39,987 nt of DNA, from contig DWXC01000013.1 in NCBI GenBank assembly GCA_019119395.1, positions 80,884-120,870 of the forward strand, read 5' to 3'. The DNA is from Candidatus Borkfalkia stercoripullorum. GTDB lineage: Bacteria > Bacillota > Clostridia > Christensenellales > Borkfalkiaceae. A program made the translations under genes and the position numbers. Positions 8,771 to 17,416 of the stretch are shown here, piece by piece; positions within the stretch are counted from its first letter, which is position 1, and every line of letters begins with the position of its first letter. Under the pieces are notes generated by a model, which was not told where the DNA came from, did no database searches, and was given only the letters and a program-made list of their open reading frames with translations.

Positions 8771-9495
8771 GCTCGGCTTATGCAAACCTTGCCGAATGGT
8801 TCGAATATCTCAATCAAGACTGCGACTATGAAAAATGGTCGCAGTATTTGCATGAGCGGCTTTTGTCTCTTGGCGTTGCGTGCGGGCGCGGGCTGGACAT
8901 CGGCTGCGGCGGCGGGTATTTTACCCGTTTTTTCCAAAGGCTCGGTTATGAGATGACCGGTTTCGACGTCAGTCCCGAAATGCTCGCCAAGGCGGCGTCT
9001 TCCGGCACGGGCGGGAGGAACCCGCAGTACGTTCTCGCGGACGTGCGCAGGTTGAAAATTAACGGCAGGGCGGACTTTGCCGTCGCCGTCAACGATTGTT
9101 TCAATTACGTGCCGCCCGAGGATATTCCCGCGGCCCTGCGCCGCGTGGCGGCGGCGCTGAAAAAGGGCGGCGCGTTCATCTTCGACGTTTCTTCCGAATA
9201 CAAACTCAGGGAGATCGTGGGGAACAACACTTTCTGCGAGGACAGGGACGAACTCGCTTATATGTGGTTCAACCGCCTCTGCGGGGACAGGGTGGAAATG
9301 GACGTGACGACGTTTGTCAGGCAGGCGGACGGCAGGTTCGTGCGCGGGGACGAAAGACATGTGCAGTACATCCATTCCGAAGAAAACATAAAGCGCGCGC
9401 TGGAAGAGGCGGGCTTTGCGTGCCTGAAAACGGAAGGGGCGTTCGGAGACCCTTCCGACAGGACGCGCGTCAATTTTATCGCAAAGAGGATGTAA
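8767..9495 (+). CDS. Class I SAM-dependent methyltransferase
   Basis: A 242-residue protein with the Rossmann SAM-binding motif GLDIGCGGGYFTRFF (about residues 40-54), the acidic GFDVSPEML at the end of strand 2, and VNDCFNYV as the post-III region. It resembles the small-molecule methyltransferases of the UbiE/Methyltransf_25 type; the substrate is unknown. Its ATG overlaps the preceding stop (ATGA). The hslO ATG follows six bases after its stop. Confidence 0.85.
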   Translation: MSSAYANLAEWFEYLNQDCDYEKWSQYLHERLLSLGVACGRGLDIGCGGGYFTRFFQRLGYEMTGFDVSPEMLAKAASSGTGGRNPQYVLADVRRLKINGRADFAVAVNDCFNYVPPEDIPAALRRVAAALKKGGAFIFDVSSEYKLREIVGNNTFCEDRDELAYMWFNRLCGDRVEMDVTTFVRQADGRFVRGDERHVQYIHSEENIKRALEEAGFACLKTEGAFGDPSDRTRVNFIAKRM

Positions 9496-9500
9496 CAGGT

Positions 9501-10379
9501 ATGAAAAAAGAGGACGTTATCCTGCGCGGATTGATCTATAACGAGGAAGTTTCGCTCGCGGTGGCGGATACGACGGCGCTGGTGAACGAGGCGATACGCG
9601 TGCACGGGCTTTCTCCCCTCGCGGCGGCTGCGCTCGGCAGAACGCTCACCGTCGCGGCGTATATGTGTTCTTCCCTCAAAACGGAGGGGAGCGCGCTTTC
9701 CGTCTCCGTCAAAGGCGACGGCGCGGGCGGGGCGATCTATGTGAGCGGCGACAAGGCGCTGCATATGCGCGGATATATCGAAAACCCGCAGGCCGCGCTC
9801 CCGCCTAACGCGCTCGGCAAACTCGACGTGGGCGGATGCGTGGGAAAAGAGGGCTACCTTTCCGTGGTGCGCGACGACGGGGAAAATCAGCCGTTCGTCG
9901 GCACGACGCCGCTCGTCAGCGGCGAGATCGGCGAAGATTTCGCCGCCTATTTCGCGTACAGCGAACAGCTTCCCACGGCGATCGCCGTAGGGGTCAGGAT
10001 CTCGAAAGAGGGAAAATGCCTCGGCGCGGGCGGCGTTTTTTTGCAGCCGCTTCCGGGGGCGGGCGAGGAGAGCATACAAAAGGCCGAAAAGGCGATCGGG
10101 CAGTTTTCCGCCGTCAGTTCCCTTTTGGAGAGCATGAGCGCGGAAGAACTTGCGGAAAAATATTTCGGGAATGTCACATTTTACAAACAAAAGCCCGAAT
10201 ATAAGTGCAATTGCAGCAGAAATTATATAGAGGGGATACTCGCTGCGATGGGGGAAAAGGAGATACGTTCCATCATCGCCGAACAGGGAAAGATCAGCGT
10301 GCATTGCCATTACTGCAATACCGATTACGAATTTTCGCCCGAAGAGGCGGAAAAGATCATAGAGCGTTCCCGCGGGTGA
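9501..10379 (+). CDS. hslO: Hsp33 redox-activated holdase chaperone
   Basis: Hsp33 is a cytoplasmic chaperone that binds zinc when reduced and unfolds into an active holdase when its cysteines are oxidised. The 292-residue protein has the C-terminal C-x-C ... C-x-x-C zinc site: CNC at Cys236/Cys238 and CHYC at Cys269/Cys272. The N-terminal core (RGLIYNEEVSLAVADTT, LGRTLTVAAYM) matches the family. The ribosome binding site before the ATG is weak, so coupling to the methyltransferase gene is plausible. Confidence 0.95.
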   Translation: MKKEDVILRGLIYNEEVSLAVADTTALVNEAIRVHGLSPLAAAALGRTLTVAAYMCSSLKTEGSALSVSVKGDGAGGAIYVSGDKALHMRGYIENPQAALPPNALGKLDVGGCVGKEGYLSVVRDDGENQPFVGTTPLVSGEIGEDFAAYFAYSEQLPTAIAVGVRISKEGKCLGAGGVFLQPLPGAGEESIQKAEKAIGQFSAVSSLLESMSAEELAEKYFGNVTFYKQKPEYKCNCSRNYIEGILAAMGEKEIRSIIAEQGKISVHCHYCNTDYEFSPEEAEKIIERSRG

Positions 10380-10397
10380 AGGGAAAAGGGGCAACGA

Positions 10398-12137
10398 ATG
10401 GAAGAAAAGGTGGTCAGATTCGATTTGGGTGCGGAAACGCTCCTGAATATCGCCGAAAAAAAGCTGGACGAAAAGGATTATATCGGGGCGCTGCGCGTTC
10501 TGCGCAAATCGGTGGAGACGAACGGCGCGACGGCGGACGAGTACGAAATGTTCGCCGACATATACGACGAGATGGAGATCTTCGAATACGCCGTCAATTA
10601 CTGGTATAAATTTCTGGACGTCTGCGCGGAAGAGGAGGTCGCCGACGCATACGAGGGGCTCGCTTCCTGCTATTACAATCTGGGGAGCGAGGCGCAGGCG
10701 GCGTTTTATTACAATATGATGATGCACGACAAATATGCCACCCCCGAAAACGGCATCGAACTCGGCGAACTGCTTTCCGAACCCGCGAAAAAGCCGTTCC
10801 GCATCGTCTATCCGCCCGAAGAGGCGGACTATTCCCCCGAACTCGAAGAGGGGCTGCGCGCCCTGCGCGGCGGAAATTACGAAAAGGCGGACGAAGTGTT
10901 TTCCTCCGTCCCCGAAAAGGCTTCCTGCTACGGGCAGGCTCAGAACTTACTCGCGCTTTCCAAACTCATGCAGGGAGACGCGGCCGCCGCGGAAAACATT
11001 TGCAGGGAACAGTTGAAAAAAGACGGCGACGACGTGGCGATCCTCTCCACTTACGCCGCCGCGCTGACCGAACAGGGGAGATCCGAAGAGAGCCGCGCGG
11101 CGGCGGTCAGGCTCGCTTCTCTGCCCGCGTCGAGCGCGGACGAGCTTTATAAGATCGCCACCGTCTGCTGCGAAAACAAACTCTACGACGAGGCATACGA
11201 AAAATTCTGCATCCTCGAAGAACGCGTGCATTACGATCTGACCCTTTTATATTTCAAGGCGGTCGCGGCGTTCAAGAGCGGCAGGGTGCAGGAAAGCCTT
11301 GCCGGGTTCGCGAAAATCGTCGACATTTATCCGGACGCGGCGGTCGCGCATTATTATTACAACGAGATCCGCCGATATGCCGAATCTGGCGGGAAAGTGC
11401 CTGAAACGGGCTTTTTCTACCGCGTGCCGAAAGAGGAAAGGGAAACGCGCGTCAAATTGCTGGCGGCGCTTTCCGAAGTGCCCGCGGCCGAGCTGGACGC
11501 ATTTCTGCGCCATGCCGACATCACCGAATATCTCGATTGGTGCTTCGACGAAGCGGACGGTGCGGATGCGGAACTCATGCTGTTGGGGCTTCGCCTCGCC
11601 GTGCGCGGCGGGTTCGACGATTTCGTGCGGGATATCCTTCTGGACAGCTCCGTGAACGACGTCGTGAAACTGGAAGGGCTTCGGTATCTGGCAGAAAGAA
11701 ATAAAGATTTCGAGGCGGGCGTGGTCATCGCCGATATTTACCGCTGCGCGTCCTTCGTGCGGCTGCACGTGGGCAGAACAAAACGCAACAAGTTCATCGC
11801 GGCGTATGCGCTCGCGTTCGCGCGCTTTGCCTTCCTTGCGGATGAGGATTGCGAAGCGTATGCGGAGGCGGCGGAGCGCATTTACGACGCTTTCGAACAG
11901 GCAGGCGATTTTTCGCTCGCGTCCGACGCGGAAAACCTTGCCTGCGCGATCTATTTCATGACGTCCAAAAACGCGCTGCTCAAAACAAAGGAAGCGCTCG
12001 GATTGCTCGGCGCGGACAGTTCCGTCGTTGCAGGCATTCTGCACGCCGTGAACGAGGCTGCGGAAAAGGAGATCGCCGCCACGGAACAAGCCCCGTCCGG
12101 CGATGCGCAGGATAAAGACGGGAAAGGAGAGAATTAA
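10398..12137 (+). CDS. Tetratricopeptide-repeat protein of unknown function
   Basis: The 579-residue protein has no signal peptide or membrane segment. TPR-like helix pairs are visible in residues 15-125 (for example YIGALRVLRKSVETNGATADEYEMFADIY and YAVNYWYKFL) and again around 145-330 (GNYEKADEVFSSVPEKAS, YDEAYEKFCILEE, QESLAGFAKI). The C-terminal half is helical but not recognisable. Such proteins usually scaffold other proteins. A GGGG-rich weak binding site lies upstream, and the next gene starts 2 bases after the stop, so the two products are probably made together and may interact. Confidence 0.8.
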   Translation: MEEKVVRFDLGAETLLNIAEKKLDEKDYIGALRVLRKSVETNGATADEYEMFADIYDEMEIFEYAVNYWYKFLDVCAEEEVADAYEGLASCYYNLGSEAQAAFYYNMMMHDKYATPENGIELGELLSEPAKKPFRIVYPPEEADYSPELEEGLRALRGGNYEKADEVFSSVPEKASCYGQAQNLLALSKLMQGDAAAAENICREQLKKDGDDVAILSTYAAALTEQGRSEESRAAAVRLASLPASSADELYKIATVCCENKLYDEAYEKFCILEERVHYDLTLLYFKAVAAFKSGRVQESLAGFAKIVDIYPDAAVAHYYYNEIRRYAESGGKVPETGFFYRVPKEERETRVKLLAALSEVPAAELDAFLRHADITEYLDWCFDEADGADAELMLLGLRLAVRGGFDDFVRDILLDSSVNDVVKLEGLRYLAERNKDFEAGVVIADIYRCASFVRLHVGRTKRNKFIAAYALAFARFAFLADEDCEAYAEAAERIYDAFEQAGDFSLASDAENLACAIYFMTSKNALLKTKEALGLLGADSSVVAGILHAVNEAAEKEIAATEQAPSGDAQDKDGKGEN

Positions 12138-12139
12138 AA

Positions 12140-12976
12140 ATGAAGTTTATCGACTTTGACGAAATTTTCAACAACCGTATGGCGGAAATGCTCGAAAAGC
12201 ATGCGGAAGAGCATACCGAAGCCGAATGGGAAGATCTTATCGCGAAGGCGTATCAGAAATTCGGCGATACCGTCATCCGTAAGATCGGCAAAACGCCGCG
12301 GCAGTATTTCAGGGAAATGAGCGACGGCGGGTTGGTCGAAACGCTCAAAGAATACCTTTTGCAGGAATTGCCCGTTTCCGACTTTTTATGCGAGGAGATC
12401 GAACGCCGAGGGGTTTTCCCCGAGCTTTTGTCCCTTTTGGACGAGACGGACGAAGAACTCGTGCATTACGCGATCAACCTGATCGGCGCGCACGGGAGTG
12501 CGGTCAAGCGCTATGCGGAAATGCTCGCCTCCGACGATTACGACGAGCATATCAAAGACGCCGTGGCGGACGTGCTGAAAACCTGCGCCGACTCCGTTCT
12601 CGAAGAGATGCTCGCGCTCTGCGATACGGACAACGCGCCGTACGCCCTGGAGATCTTGTCAAGGCTGCGCACCAAGGACGGCCGCGCCTTCGAACGGCTT
12701 TTGCGCGCGTTCCGCGAAAGCGGCAAAGAGGACATGCCGCTGTATGCGGGGTATTTGGCGTCTTACGGAGACGACAAGGCGTTGCCGTACCTTCTCAAAG
12801 AGATCGAAAAGGACGTGGGCTATATCGCCTTTCAGGAACTCAAATACGCGATCGAGGCGCTCGGCGGCGAATATTCCAAGCAGAGGGACTTCTCTTCCGA
12901 CCCCGAATACATAGCCGTGAAAAAGGCGAGCGGCGGCACGGACATTTTCGGCATGAACGCAGAGAGAAAAAACTGA
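12140..12976 (+). CDS. Hypothetical all-helical, HEAT-like repeat protein
   Basis: A 278-residue acidic protein, unrecognised by family. From about residue 90 it has repeating helix pairs of HEAT type (FPELLSLLDETDEELVHYAINLIGAHG, DDYDEHIKDAVADVLKTCADS, DKALPYLLKEIEKDVGYIAFQEL). The N-terminal 80 residues are charged and helical. GGAG in the end of the TPR gene serves as binding site. It is the last gene of the operon and is followed by a strong terminator. Confidence 0.75.
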   Translation: MKFIDFDEIFNNRMAEMLEKHAEEHTEAEWEDLIAKAYQKFGDTVIRKIGKTPRQYFREMSDGGLVETLKEYLLQELPVSDFLCEEIERRGVFPELLSLLDETDEELVHYAINLIGAHGSAVKRYAEMLASDDYDEHIKDAVADVLKTCADSVLEEMLALCDTDNAPYALEILSRLRTKDGRAFERLLRAFRESGKEDMPLYAGYLASYGDDKALPYLLKEIEKDVGYIAFQELKYAIEALGGEYSKQRDFSSDPEYIAVKKASGGTDIFGMNAERKN

Positions 12977-12994
12977 AAAACAGGGAAAAGGGAG

Positions 12995-13030
12995 CGCCCC
13001 CGCATATCAATATCGCGGGGGCGGTTTTTT
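12995..13030 (+). terminator. Rho-independent terminator of the 7.5-13.0 kb operon
   Basis: CGCCCCCGC (12995-13003) pairs with GCGGGGGCG (13015-13023), followed by six T at 13025-13030. Base composition changes to AT-rich shortly after it. Confidence 0.92.
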
Positions 13031-13064
13031 GTTTGCACAAAAAACCGCTGAAAAACTTTGTACG

Positions 13065-13346
13065 GTGAAAGACGAAATTGAGTTGCTCCTAAAAAAATAT
13101 GATTGTGAACTCATAGATTTTGAGTATCATCAAAAAGCCTTCGGGGACATTGTTGTAAGGATAAAAAGTCACGAGAAAGAGTTGATTTTTTCTACTGACA
13201 GGGGTGATATTTATTATAATTCAGATTTAGTATGCGATCACGAATATATGAGAAGTGAGGGAAAAACAATTTTACAAAAATTGATTGAAGTAGTGGAGAC
13301 CAGGCTTGTTTTGTTGGAGGATAACAGCATCCGTAATGGTTTTTAA
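13065..13346 (+). CDS. Small hypothetical protein, possibly an orphan immunity-type protein
   Basis: About 93 residues if started at the GTG at 13065; an in-frame TTG at 13029 lies inside the terminator T-run and is unlikely. No clear ribosome binding site or promoter is visible, so the 5' end may be truncated. The sequence is a soluble mixed alpha/beta domain with YDCELIDFEYHQKAFGD, FSTDRGDIYYNSD and a C-terminal helix. The FGD...DRGDIY pattern recalls small orphan immunity-like proteins of Firmicutes; this is a weak impression. A/T-rich codon use matches the neighbouring Fic gene and not the flanking genes. Confidence 0.55.
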   Translation: MKDEIELLLKKYDCELIDFEYHQKAFGDIVVRIKSHEKELIFSTDRGDIYYNSDLVCDHEYMRSEGKTILQKLIEVVETRLVLLEDNSIRNGF

Positions 13347-13392
13347 GTTTTATCCCGCGTTTGTTGTCTGTCGTTTGTTATGGATGTTTAAC

Positions 13393-13454
13393 AGCCCGAA
13401 TTTTCGGAAAATCAGCGTTTTGACCGCTCTTTTATCCGAAAATTCGGGCTTTTT
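13393..13454 (+). terminator. Long hairpin with T-run after the small orphan gene
   Basis: AGCCCGAATTTTCGGA (13393-13408) and its perfect 16-base complement (13435-13450) flank a 26-base loop; TTTTT (13450-13454) follows. It begins 46 bases after the orphan gene stop. The rest of 13347-13648 holds the operator repeats and promoter of the Fic gene and no further gene that I can support. Confidence 0.7.
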
Positions 13455-13550
13455 ACTATGTTTGAGTATTGTTTCATGTTCGTTATTGCTTTTAATTTTC
13501 AGTACATTTTTAACTGCTTTCTGTAGAGATTTTGTAGATGTAAAAGGTAA

Positions 13551-13616
13551 TATTTTTGCCCATATCGGCAAAAATACTAAGAATTATATAGATACGCGCT
13601 TGTATTTTTGCCGATA
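13551..13616. repeat. Operator-like repeats upstream of the Fic gene
   Basis: The 10-mer TATTTTTGCC occurs at 13551-13560 (plus), 13576-13567 (minus) and 13603-13612 (plus). The first two form a perfect inverted repeat with a 6-base spacer. The second and third share 14 bases, TATTTTTGCCGATA, in inverted orientation 26 bases apart. The third copy lies in the -35/-10 region of the predicted Fic promoter, so binding there would block transcription. Confidence 0.8.
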
Positions 13617-13628
13617 ATATGATACACT
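13600..13628 (+). promoter_or_regulatory. Predicted promoter of the Fic gene
   Basis: TTGTAT (13600-13605), 17-base spacer, TACACT (13623-13628) with an extended -10 TG at 13620-13621. One operator repeat lies in the spacer. Confidence 0.6.
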
Positions 13629-13648
13629 AATAGACGAGGTGCAATGGT

Positions 13649-14539
13649 ATGAAATATTTGTCTGTAACCGAAACAGCTAAAAAATGGAATATATCGGAGA
13701 GAAGTGTCCGCAACTACTGCGCTTTGGGAAAGATAGACGGTGCGTTTTTAACGGGTAAGACTTGGAATATTCCCGAAGACGCTCAAAAACCCGATCGTGC
13801 AAATAAGAAAGTTGTATTGCCGACTACCCTGTTAGAAGTACTTTCGGATGAAAAACGAGCAAAACTTCCGGGCGGCATTTATCATAAGGTACAAATCGAA
13901 TTAACATACAATTCCAATCATATTGAAGGAAGTCGTTTGACGCACGACCAAACCCGTTACATTTTTGAAACGAATACCATCGGGATCGACGGCGGATCGG
14001 TTAAGGTTGACGACATTGTAGAAACGGTTAATCACTTTAAGTGTATTGACATGATTATTGAAAGCGCAAAAAAGCCAATTACGGAAACATTCATAAAGGA
14101 ATTACACCGTACATTAAAAAGCGGAACAACGGATGCCCGTCAAGATTGGTTTGCTGTTGGCGATTATAAACGGTTGCCGAATACCGTTGGAGATATGTTT
14201 ACGGCGCAACCCGAAGAAGTCGCCCAAAAAATGAAGGAATTGCTTTTTGAATACAACGCAAAGAAAGAAAAGACTTTTGACGATCTTTTGGACTTTCATT
14301 ACAAATTCGAGTGTGTTCATCCTTTCCAAGACGGAAACGGACGTATCGGTAGATTGTTGCTTTTCAAGGAGTGCCTAAAATACAATATCGTGCCGTTCAT
14401 TATCGATGAAGAACTGAAACTATTCTATTATCGCGGCTTAAAAGAATGGATGAATGAACGCGGTTATTTACGCGATACCTGCCTGATGGCGCAAGATAAA
14501 TTTAAACTTTACCTTGACTATTTTAAGGTGCAATACTAA
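13649..14539 (+). CDS. HTH-Fic family protein (AMP transferase type)
   Basis: Fic enzymes usually transfer AMP from ATP to a hydroxyl on a target protein. The 296-residue protein has an N-terminal MerR/excisionase-like helix-turn-helix (residues 1-50, TETAKKWNISERSVRNYCALG), a linker helix with the inhibitory motif S89-N-H-I-E93-G94 fitting (S/T)xxxE(G/N), and the catalytic loop HPFQDGNGRIGR at residues 224-235 with all core residues present. An N-terminal inhibitory helix makes it a class II Fic. GAGGTG lies 8 bases upstream of the ATG. It is AT-rich relative to the flanks and has no separate antitoxin beside it. The DNA-binding domain and operator repeats suggest autoregulation. Confidence 0.92.
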   Translation: MKYLSVTETAKKWNISERSVRNYCALGKIDGAFLTGKTWNIPEDAQKPDRANKKVVLPTTLLEVLSDEKRAKLPGGIYHKVQIELTYNSNHIEGSRLTHDQTRYIFETNTIGIDGGSVKVDDIVETVNHFKCIDMIIESAKKPITETFIKELHRTLKSGTTDARQDWFAVGDYKRLPNTVGDMFTAQPEEVAQKMKELLFEYNAKKEKTFDDLLDFHYKFECVHPFQDGNGRIGRLLLFKECLKYNIVPFIIDEELKLFYYRGLKEWMNERGYLRDTCLMAQDKFKLYLDYFKVQY

Positions 14540-14640
14540 CGAAATTATATTTATAGTAATATTATTATAAGCACCTTTATCGAATCTATGATAAAACTTA
14601 TTCAAATGATATAATTCAGTTTATGAAACTAAAAAGCGAA

Positions 14641-14669
14641 ACGCCGCCGCGCTGTCTGCGCGGCGGCGT
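14641..14669 (-). terminator. Terminator of the phosphoketolase gene
   Basis: A 12-bp stem (14641-14652 with 14658-14669) and 5-base loop; on the minus strand it is followed by a T-rich stretch TTTCGCTTTTTAG. It lies 21 bases after the stop. Confidence 0.85.
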
Positions 14670-14690
14670 GCCGTATGCGGGAAATTTCGC

Positions 14691-17081
14691 TTACTTGCTT
14701 TCGGGCGTATGCCATACCCAGTCTTTGACTTCGGGGATGTCTTCGCCGACTTCCGCGATGTAATTTTTGTGTTTGACCAGGAGGTCGTTCATCTTCTGGA
14801 AGAGCGCGCTGCCCTTGTTGCCGAGTTGCGGGAGCACCGTGATCGCCGTTTTTACGAGGTCGAAGCGGTCGATCTTGTTCTGAACGCGCATGTCGAACGG
14901 CGTCGTGATCGTACCCTCTTCGATGTACCCGAACACGTGCAGGTTCTTGTTGCGGCGCGTGTAGGTGAGCTCGTGCACGAGGGTCGGATAGCCGTGGAAG
15001 TTGAAGATGATCGGCTTATCCTTGGTGAAGATCGCGTCGTAGTCGGCATCGGTCAGCCCGTGCGGGTGCATGCCGTGCGGCTGCAGTTTCATCAGGTCGA
15101 CGACGTTGACGAAACGGATCTTGAGGTCGGGGAGGTTGTCGCGCAGGATAGTGGTCGCCGCGAGCGCTTCCAGGGTAGGGGTGTCGCCGCAGCAGGCGAT
15201 GACGAGGTCGGGTTCTTCGCCCGCGTCGTTGGAAGCCCAATCCCAGATGCTCACGCCCTGCGTGCAGTGCTTGACGGCCTGTTCCATGGTCAGCCACTGG
15301 AAACTCGGGTGCTTGGACGCCACGATCACGTTGACGTAGTTTTTGCTCTTCACGCAGTGGTCGAAGCAGGAGAGCAGGCAGTTGGCATCGGGCGGGAGAT
15401 ACATGCGCACGACGTCCGCCTTTTTGTTGGCGATGTGGTCGAGGAATCCGGGATCCTGATGCGTGAAGCCGTTATGGTCTTGCTGCCACACGTTGGACGT
15501 GAGGACGAGGTTGAGCGACGCGATGTCCTGCCTCCAGGGGAGCTGGTTGCAAACTTTCAGCCATTTCGCGTGCTGCGCCGCCATGGAATCGACCACGCGG
15601 ATGAACGCTTCGTAAGAGGCGAAGAAGCCGTGGCGGCCCGTCAGGATGTAGCCTTCCAGCCAGCCTTCGCACATATGCTCGGACAGGTAAGAGTCCATGA
15701 TGCGGCCGTCTTTGGCGAGTTTGTCGTCCGTCGGCCAGATGTCCGCGTTGAAATCGCGGTTTGTCGCTTCGAAAGCGCGGTACAGGCGGTTGGACATGCA
15801 CTCGTCCGGCCCGAAAACGCGGAAGTTTTTGCTCTCTTCGTTGAGTTTGAATACGTCTCTCACATAGCCGCCGAGTTCGAGCATGTCCTGCGTTTTGACG
15901 GCGCCGGGCGCGGGAACGTCCACGGCGTATTTTTTGAAGTCGGGCAGGCGCAGATCGCGCAGCAGTTTGCCGCCGTTCGCGTGCGGGTTCGCGCTGATCC
16001 TGTGGTCTCCCTCGGGCGCGAGCGCGCGCAGTTCGGGTTTGAGACGGTAATTTTCGTCGAACAGTTCTTCGGGCTTATAGCTCAGAAGCCAGTCTTTGAG
16101 CAGCTGCATGTGCTCGGGCTTTTCCATCGTGATGGGCACCTGATGCGCGCGGAAACTGTTTTCGATCTGAAGCCCGTCCACGACCTTCGGGCCGGTCCAG
16201 CCTTTGGGGGTGCGGAGCACGATCATCGGCCAGAAGGGGCGTTCCGTCTTGCCTTTTTCGCGCGCGTCTTTCTGGATCTTTTTGATCTCGTCGATGCACT
16301 TGTCGAGCGCTTCCGCCATTTTCTTGTGCATATCCATGGGATCGTCGCCCTCGACGAAATAGGGCTTCCAGCCGCAGCCGTGGAAGAAGCTCTCCACCTC
16401 GTCGTGAGAGATGCGGGCGAACACGGTAGGGTTGTTGATCTTGTAGCCGTTCAGGTGCAGGATAGGCAGCACCGCGCCGTCGTTCGCGGGGTTGAGGAAC
16501 TTATTGGAGTGCCATGCCGTCGCGAGAGGGCCGGTTTCCGCTTCGCCGTCGCCCACGGTGACCGCCGCAATGAGGTCGGGGTTGTCGAACACCGCGCCGA
16601 ACGCGTGCGCGATGGAATAGCCGAGTTCGCCGCCTTCGTTGATCGAACCGGGCGTTTCGGGCGCGACGTGGCTGGAGATGCCGCCGGGGAAGGAGAATTG
16701 TTTGCAGAGCTTTTTCATGCCTTCATAGTCCTGCCCGACGTTCGGGTACACTTCGCTGTAAGTACCCTCGAGGTAGGAGTTGGCAACGAAGAAGTTGCCG
16801 CCGTGGCCGGGGCCGGAAAGTAAGATCATGTCGAGGTCATACTTTTTGATGACCCTGTTGAGGTGCACATACACAAAGTTCTGTCCGGGAACGGTACCCC
16901 AGTGGCCGACGATCTTCTTTTTGATCTGGTCTCTCGTCAGGGGTTCTCTGAGCAGAGGGTTGTCCAACAGGTACAGCTGTGCCGCCGCGAGATAGTTCGC
17001 CGCGCGCCAGTAAGCGTCCATTTTCTTGAGGTAATCCTCCGTCAAGGGCAGCTTTTCGGGGCATTCTTGCTTTTTGCTCAT
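14691..17081 (-). CDS. xfp: Xylulose-5-phosphate/fructose-6-phosphate phosphoketolase
   Basis: A TPP-dependent cytoplasmic enzyme that cleaves xylulose-5-P and/or fructose-6-P with phosphate to acetyl-phosphate plus a triose or tetrose phosphate. The 796 residues have the normal length. Visible landmarks are GHWGT (His60), GPGHGG (His93), [20 protein letters not shown] around His138, and the TPP/Mg motif GDGEAETGP at 178-186. The ATG at 17081 has AAAGGAG upstream; an in-frame ATG at 17129 would remove the leader and is not favoured. It is divergent from FBPase, whose product, fructose-6-P, can feed this enzyme. Whether it prefers the C5 or C6 substrate cannot be told from sequence. Confidence 0.97.
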   Translation of the reverse strand: MSKKQECPEKLPLTEDYLKKMDAYWRAANYLAAAQLYLLDNPLLREPLTRDQIKKKIVGHWGTVPGQNFVYVHLNRVIKKYDLDMILLSGPGHGGNFFVANSYLEGTYSEVYPNVGQDYEGMKKLCKQFSFPGGISSHVAPETPGSINEGGELGYSIAHAFGAVFDNPDLIAAVTVGDGEAETGPLATAWHSNKFLNPANDGAVLPILHLNGYKINNPTVFARISHDEVESFFHGCGWKPYFVEGDDPMDMHKKMAEALDKCIDEIKKIQKDAREKGKTERPFWPMIVLRTPKGWTGPKVVDGLQIENSFRAHQVPITMEKPEHMQLLKDWLLSYKPEELFDENYRLKPELRALAPEGDHRISANPHANGGKLLRDLRLPDFKKYAVDVPAPGAVKTQDMLELGGYVRDVFKLNEESKNFRVFGPDECMSNRLYRAFEATNRDFNADIWPTDDKLAKDGRIMDSYLSEHMCEGWLEGYILTGRHGFFASYEAFIRVVDSMAAQHAKWLKVCNQLPWRQDIASLNLVLTSNVWQQDHNGFTHQDPGFLDHIANKKADVVRMYLPPDANCLLSCFDHCVKSKNYVNVIVASKHPSFQWLTMEQAVKHCTQGVSIWDWASNDAGEEPDLVIACCGDTPTLEALAATTILRDNLPDLKIRFVNVVDLMKLQPHGMHPHGLTDADYDAIFTKDKPIIFNFHGYPTLVHELTYTRRNKNLHVFGYIEEGTITTPFDMRVQNKIDRFDLVKTAITVLPQLGNKGSALFQKMNDLLVKHKNYIAEVGEDIPEVKDWVWHTPESK

Positions 17082-17114
17082 AAAAATCTCCTTTGATTTA
17101 TTTTTTATACTTCT

Positions 17115-17142
17115 ATTATAACCGCTCACGGAAAAATTTCAA
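17115..17142 (-). promoter_or_regulatory. Promoter of xfp
   Basis: Minus strand TTGAAA (17142-17137), 16-base spacer, TATAAT (17120-17115), with the start codon 33 bases further on. Confidence 0.75.
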
Positions 17143-17307
17143 CAGTTTGCCGAAATTTCTCCGAAAGATTCTGCGCCGCCGCATTTTCCGCCGAGCAAAG
17201 CGCGGAAAAAACTCGGTGCATCCGATTTCGCCTAGATTATAACAGTATTATGATGTGAATGTCAACATTTTGACGCGAATTTTATGTTTTTTGCGCAAAA
17301 AAACGCG

Positions 17308-17331
17308 TTTTAGCGAAACGTTTCGCTAAAA
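17308..17331. promoter_or_regulatory. 24-bp perfect palindrome, LacI/PurR-type operator candidate
   Basis: The 24 bases read identically on both strands, with the core TAGCGAAACGTTTCGCTA. A central CG flanked by AAA/TTT is typical of LacI-family operators. It lies between the divergent xfp and fbp promoters, about 85 bases before the fbp -35. The rest of 17082-17468 is AT-rich non-coding sequence. Confidence 0.75.
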
Positions 17332-17343
17332 AACACGCAAAAA

Positions 17344-17355
17344 GTGAACGTTTAC
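17344..17355. promoter_or_regulatory. Second, imperfect operator-like site
   Basis: GTGAACGTTTAC is a near-palindrome around AACGTT, 13 bases after the 24-bp palindrome, and could be a weaker site for the same regulator. Confidence 0.4.
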
Positions 17356-17416
17356 ACCCGATTTTTCGCTGTTTTTTGCGATTTTTAATAAAATTGAACC
17401 TTTTTTCGGGCAGATA

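Larger units (their letters stand above)
13031..14640. other. AT-rich island carrying a small orphan protein and a Fic protein
   Basis: Between two GC-rich hairpin terminators the base composition drops clearly and codon use shifts to A/T third positions. The segment holds two genes, a long hairpin, and an operator-like repeat cluster. No integrase, transposase or flanking direct repeat was seen. The bases 14540-14640 after the Fic gene are AT-rich and appear non-coding. Horizontal acquisition is an inference. Confidence 0.7.

Noticed and set aside
9258-10727. A 489-codon minus-strand frame spanning hslO and its neighbours
   Set aside because: It crosses three real genes on the opposite strand and shows no recognisable domain or ribosome binding site.
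13386-13450. Possible integron attC site (GTTTAAC next to a long inverted repeat)
   Set aside because: The matching 3' core site is missing and no integrase or cassette array is present; a terminator-like hairpin explains it better.
13306-13617. A 103-codon plus-strand frame between the orphan gene and the Fic gene
   Set aside because: It overlaps the orphan gene end, the long hairpin and the operator repeats, and has low-complexity hydrophobic content without a binding site.
14709-16823. A 704-codon open frame opposite the phosphoketolase gene
   Set aside because: It mirrors a well-supported gene on the other strand, has no binding site or promoter, and its composition (many Val, Asp, Arg, His) is typical of an antisense frame in GC-rich coding DNA.
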